This document shows positions 13,642 to 14,262 of a stretch of 14,262 nt of DNA, one piece after another (within the stretch, counting starts at the first letter, position 1; every line of letters begins with the position of its first letter). The position numbers and the translations under genes are program-made. Location: the NCBI GenBank assembly GCA_947853365.1, contig CANTWQ010000099.1, positions 1-14,262 of the forward strand. The letters run 5' to 3'. Origin of the DNA: an uncultured Bacilli bacterium. GTDB taxonomy: Bacteria > Bacillota_I > Bacilli_A > RF39 > UBA660. Under the pieces are notes generated by a model. The model did no database searches. It was not told the DNA's origin and was given only the letters and a program-made list of their open reading frames with translations.

Positions 13642-14262
13642 ATGGCAATGAAAACAGTACCAAATGATTTGGAAGCAGAACAGTCTGTATTGGGATCGAT
13701 GTTTCTATCGAAGCAGGCACTACAAAGAGCTTGTGAAGTTTTGACCGAAGAATCATTTTATTCTCCCCAAAACGGAAAAATCTTTGCCGTCTTACAATCT
13801 TTAAATGATGAGAAAACACCGGTTGATTTAACAACTGTAACCGCTGCTTTAAAACAAAAAAATATTTTAAATGAAGTCGGTGGTGTTGAGTATTTATCAG
13901 ATATTTTAAATTTCGTTCCAACAGCTGCGAACATTGATTATTACATTAAGATTGTCGAAGATGATGCTATTTTACGAAAACTGATCGAAACAGCAACTGA
14001 TGTTGCTACATTGGGTTATAACAGTGAATTATCTTTAAATGAAACATTAGATGAAGCGGAACGAAAAATATTTAATGTAGTAAAGAATCGAAAATCGAGT
14101 GAATTTCGTTCGATTAAAGAAGTGCTATATAAAACACAGTCTGATCTAGAACAATTATCCGCAGCCAAGGGCGAAGTAACCGGCCTAGCTACAGGATGGT
14201 ACGATATTGATCGAATCACATCTGGACTTCACGAAAACGAAATGATCATCATCGCCGCCCGC
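13642..14262 (+). CDS. dnaB: Replicative DNA helicase DnaB (DnaC of Bacillus), 3'-truncated by window edge
   Basis: This is the hexameric 5'-3' replicative helicase that unwinds DNA at the fork. The frame is open to the window end, giving 207 codons of about 450. The N-terminal domain begins MAMKTVPNDLEAEQSVLGSMFL and continues through GGVEYLSDILNFVPTAANIDYY. The linker region DEAERKIFNVV leads into TGLATGWYDIDRITSGLHENEMIIIAAR, the start of the RecA-like domain. The window ends just before the expected Walker A loop. ATG 13642 follows AAGGAGGTG that overlaps the rplI stop codon, so this start is preferred over ATG 13648. Confidence 0.96.
   Translation, partial: MAMKTVPNDLEAEQSVLGSMFLSKQALQRACEVLTEESFYSPQNGKIFAVLQSLNDEKTPVDLTTVTAALKQKNILNEVGGVEYLSDILNFVPTAANIDYYIKIVEDDAILRKLIETATDVATLGYNSELSLNETLDEAERKIFNVVKNRKSSEFRSIKEVLYKTQSDLEQLSAAKGEVTGLATGWYDIDRITSGLHENEMIIIAAR

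Overview
This window is a low-GC, gene-dense chromosomal segment from a Bacillota (Firmicutes) bacterium. The gene order mnmE-mnmG-rsmG-noc-soj(parA)-spo0J(parB)-mscS-DUF951-ychF-rpsF-ssb-rpsR-DHH-rplI-dnaB is the conserved block that lies beside oriC in Bacilli. The presence of noc points to Bacilli or a close relative (Erysipelotrichia or a walled Mollicutes relative) rather than Clostridia. UGA is used as a stop (mnmE, mnmG) and Trp is UGG, so this is not a mycoplasma using code 4. All genes lie on the + strand. By analogy with Bacillus the origin should be upstream of base 1, with transcription running in the direction of fork movement. I cannot assign a species.

Layout. Bases 1-1059: 3' three quarters of mnmE. 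Bases 1060-1145: a spacer holding a 24-bp perfect palindrome that contains the Bacillus Noc-binding consensus, next to the mnmG promoter. Bases 1146-3721: mnmG and rsmG, overlapping by 4 nt. Bases 3722-5286: a promoter, an unusually long noc, and a terminator. Bases 5287-5545: a non-coding spacer ending in an extended -10 promoter. Bases 5546-9832: a tight run soj-spo0J-mscS-DUF951-abgT with overlapping or closely spaced genes, ending in a terminator. Bases 9833-11005: monocistronic ychF with its own promoter and terminator. Bases 10993-12141: rpsF-ssb-rpsR with a strong promoter, a structured leader that can pair with the rpsF ribosome binding site, and a terminator. Bases 12142-14262: a promoter followed by a stand-alone DHH/DHHA1 phosphodiesterase, rplI and the first 207 codons of the replicative helicase gene dnaB.

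Functionally the window links tRNA wobble-uridine modification (MnmE/MnmG), 16S rRNA methylation (RsmG), chromosome segregation and nucleoid occlusion (Soj/Spo0J/Noc), ribosomal proteins and replication proteins (SSB, DnaB). A mechanosensitive channel and an AbgT-family transporter sit inside the segregation operon.

The main points of interest are: the predicted Noc site next to the mnmG promoter; a Noc with a roughly 245-residue disordered insert and no N-terminal membrane-targeting extension; a gdpP-position phosphodiesterase reduced to its catalytic half; an SD-sequestering rpsF leader with two mutually exclusive folds; and abgT within the parB-mscS-DUF951-ychF block. I see no tRNA, rRNA, CRISPR array or insertion sequence, and no complete parS site.
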